Shown: piece after piece, positions 7,404 through 10,699 of the stretch
Layout of the letters: each line of letters starts with the position of its first letter
Position numbering within the stretch: position 1 is the stretch's first letter
NCBI GenBank assembly: GCA_007136055.1
Contig: SLHT01000147.1
Location: 1-10,699, forward strand
DNA from: Syntrophomonadaceae bacterium
GTDB lineage: Bacteria; Bacillota; Dethiobacteria; DTU022
Direction: 5' to 3'
Length of the DNA: 10,699 nt
The notes under the pieces: generated by a model
Database searches by the model: none
Told to the model about the DNA's origin: nothing
The model's input: the letters and a program-made list of their open reading frames with translations, nothing else
Translations under genes and position numbers: made by a program

Positions 7404-7443
7404 AAATGGTGGGACAAGGAACCTGTCCCCCTGTCCCGAAATG
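7404..7443. repeat. Third copy of the REPIN arm, solitary
   Basis: These 40 bases match 6685-6724 at 39 positions in the same orientation, offset by 719 bases. The match includes flanking AAATGG and AATG, so the copied unit is longer than the palindromic arm. No opposing arm was found in 7318-7403. The copy ends 33 bases before the meaB start and supplies apparent upstream codons and an ATG (7441) to that frame. Confidence 0.85.
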
Positions 7444-7463
7444 GATAATGTTGGATGCGAGTG

Positions 7464-7469
7464 GAGAGG
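7464..7469 (+). promoter_or_regulatory. Ribosome binding site deciding the meaB start
   Basis: GAGAGG ends 7 bases before the ATG at 7477. Earlier in-frame ATGs at 7396 and 7441 fall beside or inside the repeat copy, and the residues they would add are mostly translated repeat. Confidence 0.65.
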
Positions 7470-7476
7470 TGTTTTG

Positions 7477-8442
7477 ATGCAGCAACTGGTAGCAGAACTG
7501 TTAGAGGGTAACAGGCGGGCTGCGGCGCGCCTGATTTCGCTGGTTGAAAATGATGAACCGCAGAAAAGAGAGCTCTTAAAAGATGTTTATCCCCACACAG
7601 GGAATGCTTATGTGATTGGAGTTACAGGCGCTCCCGGATCAGGAAAAAGTTCGCTGGTCGACTGGCTGCTCAAGCAGATGCGCAAGGACGGGCTGAAGAT
7701 AGGGGTAATTGCCGTCGATCCGACCAGCCCATTTAGCGGCGGGGCTATTTTAGGCGACAGGATCCGCATGCAGGGTCATGCTCTCGATCACGATATCTTT
7801 ATCCGCAGTATGGGCACCAGGGGCAGCCTGGGCGGCCTGTCACGGGCGACGAGGGAAGCGATCCAGGTGTTGGACGCTTTCGGCAAAGATATTATTTTGA
7901 TTGAAACTGTTGGGGTGGGGCAGTCGGAAGTTGACATTGTTAAGACTGCAGACAGCACCCTGGTGGTACTTACCCCTGCCGGCGGAGACAGCGTGCAGAC
8001 CATTAAAGCGGGGATTATGGAAATAGCCGATATTTTTGTGATCAACAAGTCGGACCTGCCCGGGGCGGATAAAACAACAACTGAAATAAATATGATGCTC
8101 GATATGAAAAACAGCGAAGCCTGGCGGCCCCCGGTGGTGCCGACGGTATCGGTTAGCAACGAAGGGATCGCAGAGCTTTGGAGTGCAATACAGGATCACC
8201 GTGGCTACATGGAAAATAGCGGGCGCCTGTTGGAGATACGCCGCGACAGGGTCAGGCGTGAGTTAACCGATCAGGTTGAATACCTGGTTAAAAAACAGAT
8301 CTGGGATCGGGTCAAGGCTAAAATTGAACTGGACAGCTTGGTCGAAAAGATTGTCCAACGCCAAAAGGATCCTTATAGCGCGGCGGGAGATCTTTTATCC
8401 AAAATTGATTTTTATGACCAAGAAAGAGAAGAAGGTGGATAA
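7477..8442 (+). CDS. meaB: MeaB-type G-protein chaperone of a B12-dependent acyl-CoA mutase
   Basis: MeaB (older names ArgK, LAO/AO transport ATPase) is a SIMIBI-class GTPase that gates adenosyl-B12 loading into the mutase and protects it from inactivation. The 321-residue protein carries the P-loop GAPGSGKSS (51-59), AVDPTSPFSGGAILGDRIRM (79-98), the ETVGVGQSE switch (143-151) and the guanine-specificity motif NKSD (190-193). The C-terminal helices provide dimerisation as in the family. It ends 3 bases before the mutase large subunit start, and its last codons contain the GAAGGTGG that serves that gene, so the two are almost certainly co-transcribed and possibly coupled. Here it is a separate protein, unlike IcmF, where the same G domain is fused to isobutyryl-CoA mutase. 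The frame extends upstream to 7396, but that extension is repeat sequence. Confidence 0.94.
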   Translation: MQQLVAELLEGNRRAAARLISLVENDEPQKRELLKDVYPHTGNAYVIGVTGAPGSGKSSLVDWLLKQMRKDGLKIGVIAVDPTSPFSGGAILGDRIRMQGHALDHDIFIRSMGTRGSLGGLSRATREAIQVLDAFGKDIILIETVGVGQSEVDIVKTADSTLVVLTPAGGDSVQTIKAGIMEIADIFVINKSDLPGADKTTTEINMMLDMKNSEAWRPPVVPTVSVSNEGIAELWSAIQDHRGYMENSGRLLEIRRDRVRRELTDQVEYLVKKQIWDRVKAKIELDSLVEKIVQRQKDPYSAAGDLLSKIDFYDQEREEGG

Positions 8443-8445
8443 ACA

Positions 8446-10107
8446 GTGGGTAAAGACAATTTTACGCGAATTAAGGGAAAAAAAGAGAAATGGATAAAGG
8501 AGGCCGGTCAGGCTAAGGAACGCAGTGAGCCCTTTGTAACCGTTTCCGGCCGGCCGATCGAGGCGATCTATACCCCGCTTGATATCGAAGGCTTCGACTA
8601 TGAAAATGATTTGGGTTTCCCGGGCATCTATCCCTACACCAGGGGTGTGCAGACGAATATGTACAGGGGGCAGGTCTGGACCATGCGCCAGTTTTCGGGA
8701 TTCGGCGATGCTTTCGATTCTAATCGCCGCTACCGCTACCTGTTGGAACAAGGTCAGACCGGGTTAAGTGTTGCTTTCGACATGCCGACGATTATGGGTT
8801 ACGATTCCGACAGCGACCGCTCTCTCGGGGAGGTGGGGCGCTGTGGGGTGGCCATTGATTCGCTTGAAGATATGGAGGTCCTTTTCGACCAGATACCTCT
8901 CGACCGGGTAACCACATCGATGACGATTAACGGTCCCGCAGCCATTCTTTGGTGCATGTACCTGGCTAATGCTGAAAAACAGGGGATCGGCCTTAATAAC
9001 GTCGGCGGGACAATTCAGAACGACATTCTAAAAGAATATATCGCTCAAAAGTCCTGGATATTTCCGCCCGATCCTTCAATGCGCCTGATTACCGATGTAT
9101 TCGCTTTTGCCGCCGACCACGTTCCACGCTGGAATACAGTCAGTATCAGCGGTTACCACATCCGTGAGGCCGGTTCGACTGCGGCCCAGGAACTGGCTTT
9201 TACCCTGGCTGACGGTTTTGCCTACGTTGAAGCGGGTATTAAGGCCGGTCTCGATGTTGACCGCTTTGCCCCGCGCCTTTCTTTCTTTTTTAACGCCCAT
9301 ATCGATTTCTTTGAAGAGATCTGCAAATACCGCGCAGCACGCAGGATATGGGCCCGTCGGATGAAAGATCAATATAAAGCTAAAGATGAACGCTCGCTTA
9401 AGATGCGTTTTCATACCCAGACTGCAGGCTGCAGCCTGACCGCCCAAGAACCGGAGAACAATATTGTGCGTACTACAATCGAGGCTCTGTCCGCAGTTTT
9501 AGGCGGAACCCAGTCGCTGCATACTAATTCGATGGATGAAGTGCTGGCCCTGCCAACGGAAAAGGCTGTTAAGATTGCCCTGCGCACCCAGCAGGTAATC
9601 GCTTATGAGAGCGGGGCGGCCAATACGATCGATCCCCTGGCCGGTTCATATTATGTCGAAGCGTTGACCAATCAGCTGGAGGCGGAAGCGGAAGAGTACT
9701 TCCAAAAAATAGATGATCTTGGCGGGGTGCTGCCCGCTATAGACCAGGGTTTTTTCCAGCAGGAAATTGCCGATGCGGCTTACTACTACCAGCGCGCTGT
9801 CGACCAGGGCGATTTAACGGTGGTCGGCGTGAACCGCTATAATGCAGGGGAGAAGGCGCAGATAGACCTTTTGAAAATCGACCCTGACGTAGAGGAGAAG
9901 CAGGTAACGCGGCTGCAAAGTTTAAGAGAAAGACGTGATAACGATGCTGTTAACCGCAGCCTTGAGAGATTAAAAAAGGGCGCTGCCGGAAGCGACAACC
10001 TGATACCGATGATCCTGGCTGCGGTTAAAACTTACGCTACGGAGGGCGAGATTGTCTCGGCATTAAAGGAAGTATTTGGTGAATACAGAGAAAAACCGCT
10101 GTTTTAG
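8446..10107 (+). CDS. icmA: B12-dependent acyl-CoA mutase large subunit, isobutyryl-CoA mutase-type active site
   Basis: This is the catalytic TIM-barrel subunit of a split adenosyl-B12 acyl-CoA mutase: 553 residues with no B12-binding domain. The start is GTG 8446, preceded by GAAGGTGG (8431-8438). The methylmalonyl-CoA mutase family is clear from WTMRQF (78-83), AFDMPT, GTIQND (188-193), SISGYHIREAG (233-243), LSFFFNAH and RFHTQTAG. The stretch aligns with the Propionibacterium enzyme at a constant offset of six. Gln191 and His238 correspond to its Gln197 and His244. Its Tyr89 is Phe83 here, and its Arg207, which binds the substrate carboxylate, is Gln201. Phe and Gln are the residues of isobutyryl-CoA mutase (Phe80/Gln198 in Streptomyces IcmA). 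RSLGEVGRCGVAIDS also resembles IcmA. Position 110 is Ala, not the Asp of 2-hydroxyisobutyryl-CoA mutase. Family membership is certain; the substrate is inferred. Confidence 0.93.
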   Translation: MGKDNFTRIKGKKEKWIKEAGQAKERSEPFVTVSGRPIEAIYTPLDIEGFDYENDLGFPGIYPYTRGVQTNMYRGQVWTMRQFSGFGDAFDSNRRYRYLLEQGQTGLSVAFDMPTIMGYDSDSDRSLGEVGRCGVAIDSLEDMEVLFDQIPLDRVTTSMTINGPAAILWCMYLANAEKQGIGLNNVGGTIQNDILKEYIAQKSWIFPPDPSMRLITDVFAFAADHVPRWNTVSISGYHIREAGSTAAQELAFTLADGFAYVEAGIKAGLDVDRFAPRLSFFFNAHIDFFEEICKYRAARRIWARRMKDQYKAKDERSLKMRFHTQTAGCSLTAQEPENNIVRTTIEALSAVLGGTQSLHTNSMDEVLALPTEKAVKIALRTQQVIAYESGAANTIDPLAGSYYVEALTNQLEAEAEEYFQKIDDLGGVLPAIDQGFFQQEIADAAYYYQRAVDQGDLTVVGVNRYNAGEKAQIDLLKIDPDVEEKQVTRLQSLRERRDNDAVNRSLERLKKGAAGSDNLIPMILAAVKTYATEGEIVSALKEVFGEYREKPLF

Positions 10108-10388
10108 AAACCTGGAATTAGAGCTCAGAAGTGAGATAATTAAGAAATTTTATGGAAAGTGTTGTAATAGCAGGCTTGGTGAAATAAATAAGTCGGTATA
10201 ATGGATGCTGCCAGCATTTCTAAACGCAGCGATTATCGAGTAAAGGCTTTTTGAAAAAGGCGAATAAAGAAGAGATTGCAAAAAAACGGTAACTGCTCAG
10301 CCTAACCGACGGGATGGTTCTTTGGAAAAAAAAGATCTTATTTTGTGGAGAGGGCAGCAGTGCTGCAGGTAAACAGGGGGGTGCTGAA
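10108..10388. other. Long spacer between the mutase subunit genes
   Basis: These 281 bases carry no supported gene. A perfect TATAAT (10197-10202) has only a poor -35 match upstream. A small GCAGC-AGT-GCTGC hairpin (10354-10366) lies near the end, followed by the purine-rich ribosome binding site at 10375-10381. Short open stretches exist, for example an 11-codon frame from the ATG at 10152, but none has a ribosome binding site. No B12-box sequence was seen. Confidence 0.5.
10197..10202 (+). promoter_or_regulatory. Possible -10 box ahead of the small-subunit gene
   Basis: The hexamer TATAAT is a perfect consensus -10 but lacks an extended TG. The sequence 15-17 bases upstream (around GCTTGGTG, 10174-10181) matches a -35 box poorly. 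It could drive separate transcription of the small subunit with a leader of about 180 bases. Confidence 0.25.
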
Positions 10389-10699
10389 ATGAAAGGGAAG
10401 AAGGTTAGAGTTTTAGTTGCCAAGCCCGGCCTTGACGGGCATGATCGAGGGGCTAAGGTTGTGGCCAGGGCCCTGCGCGATGCCGGGTTTGAAGTTATTT
10501 ATACGGGACTGCACCAGACTCCGGAGCAGGTAGTAGAAACAGCCCTGCAGGAGGATGTCGATGTCGTTGGTTTAAGTATACTTTCGGGAGCCCATATGAC
10601 TCTGGTTCCGCGGATCAATAAAATGCTGCGTCAAAACGGCATGGATGATGTGTTAATAGTGGTTGGCGGGATTATACCTGAAGATGATGCCGAAGAGTT
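10389..10699 (+). CDS. icmB: B12-binding small subunit of the acyl-CoA mutase, 3' end outside window
   Basis: This is the cobalamin-binding (flavodoxin-like) subunit that pairs with the large subunit to form the active mutase. The ATG at 10389 follows AGGGGGG (10375-10381) at a 7-base distance. 103 codons are visible before the window ends; the family runs about 130-145 residues. The base-off/His-on B12 motif DxHxxG is DGHDRG, with Asp16, the cobalt-ligating His18 and Gly21. It is followed by SIL (63-65) and VVGGIIPEDD (91-100), which complete the cofactor-tail pocket. The same fold forms the C-terminus of fused methylmalonyl-CoA mutases; here it is a separate gene, as in Streptomyces icmB and archaeal-type mutases. 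The specific name follows from its large-subunit neighbour, not from its own residues. Confidence 0.93.
   Translation, partial: MKGKKVRVLVAKPGLDGHDRGAKVVARALRDAGFEVIYTGLHQTPEQVVETALQEDVDVVGLSILSGAHMTLVPRINKMLRQNGMDDVLIVVGGIIPEDDAEE

Noticed and set aside
7396..7476. Longer N-terminus for MeaB
   Set aside because: The added residues are largely translated repeat sequence. A good ribosome binding site supports the ATG at 7477.
7788..8199. Minus-strand reading frames of about 120 codons inside meaB, and similar ones inside the mutase and purD
   Set aside because: They lie antisense within strongly supported genes, have no recognisable domains, and are explained by the codon usage of the sense strand.
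8446..10107. Naming the mutase as methylmalonyl-CoA mutase or 2-hydroxyisobutyryl-CoA mutase
   Set aside because: The carboxylate-binding Arg is Gln201 and the Tyr is Phe83, against the first. Ala110 in place of Asp, and Phe rather than Ile at position 83, argue against the second.
10108..10388. Cobalamin riboswitch ahead of the B12-binding subunit
   Set aside because: No B12-box-like conserved core or expected multi-stem layout could be found in this spacer or in those at 6621-6789 and 7318-7476.

Overview
The window looks like the chromosome of an anaerobic, fatty-acid-oxidising Firmicute, probably a syntrophic Clostridia-type bacterium such as a Syntrophomonas or Pelotomaculum relative. 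This rests on strong AGGAGG-type ribosome binding sites, GTG as well as ATG starts, moderate base composition, and a thiolase / acyl-CoA dehydrogenase / B12-mutase gene set. The lineage is inferred from gene content; no rRNA is present. All genes lie on the + strand.

Layout. Positions 1-2704 hold the end of a purine operon: the 3' five-sixths of purH, then purD. A 261-base spacer with a decaying heptamer repeat and a possible promoter separates this from a catabolic block. That block (2966-6620) encodes an acetyl-CoA acetyltransferase-type thiolase and two acyl-CoA dehydrogenases. The first dehydrogenase is divergent and the second is a standard butyryl/short-chain type. A B12-dependent mutase block follows (6790 to the window end): a cob(I)alamin adenosyltransferase, the MeaB-type G-protein chaperone, a stand-alone mutase large subunit, and a B12-binding small subunit cut off by the window edge. 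A REPIN-like inverted repeat lies in front of the adenosyltransferase, and a third, single copy of its arm lies in front of meaB.

How the genes fit together. The adenosyltransferase makes adenosylcobalamin, MeaB gates its delivery and protects the mutase, and the two mutase subunits form the carbon-skeleton isomerase. By family the mutase would normally be called methylmalonyl-CoA mutase. However, the two residues that recognise the substrate carboxylate in that enzyme (Tyr89 and Arg207 in the Propionibacterium numbering) are Phe83 and Gln201 here, the pair found in isobutyryl-CoA mutase. The most economical reading is a module that interconverts isobutyryl-CoA and n-butyryl-CoA and oxidises butyryl-CoA through acyl-CoA dehydrogenase and thiolase. 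Crotonase, 3-hydroxyacyl-CoA dehydrogenase and electron-transfer flavoprotein would be encoded elsewhere. This isobutyrate/butyrate interpretation is the main point of interest and is an inference from residues plus gene context.

There is no gene-free stretch over 300 bases. No rRNA, tRNA, CRISPR array, transposase or convincing cobalamin riboswitch was seen.
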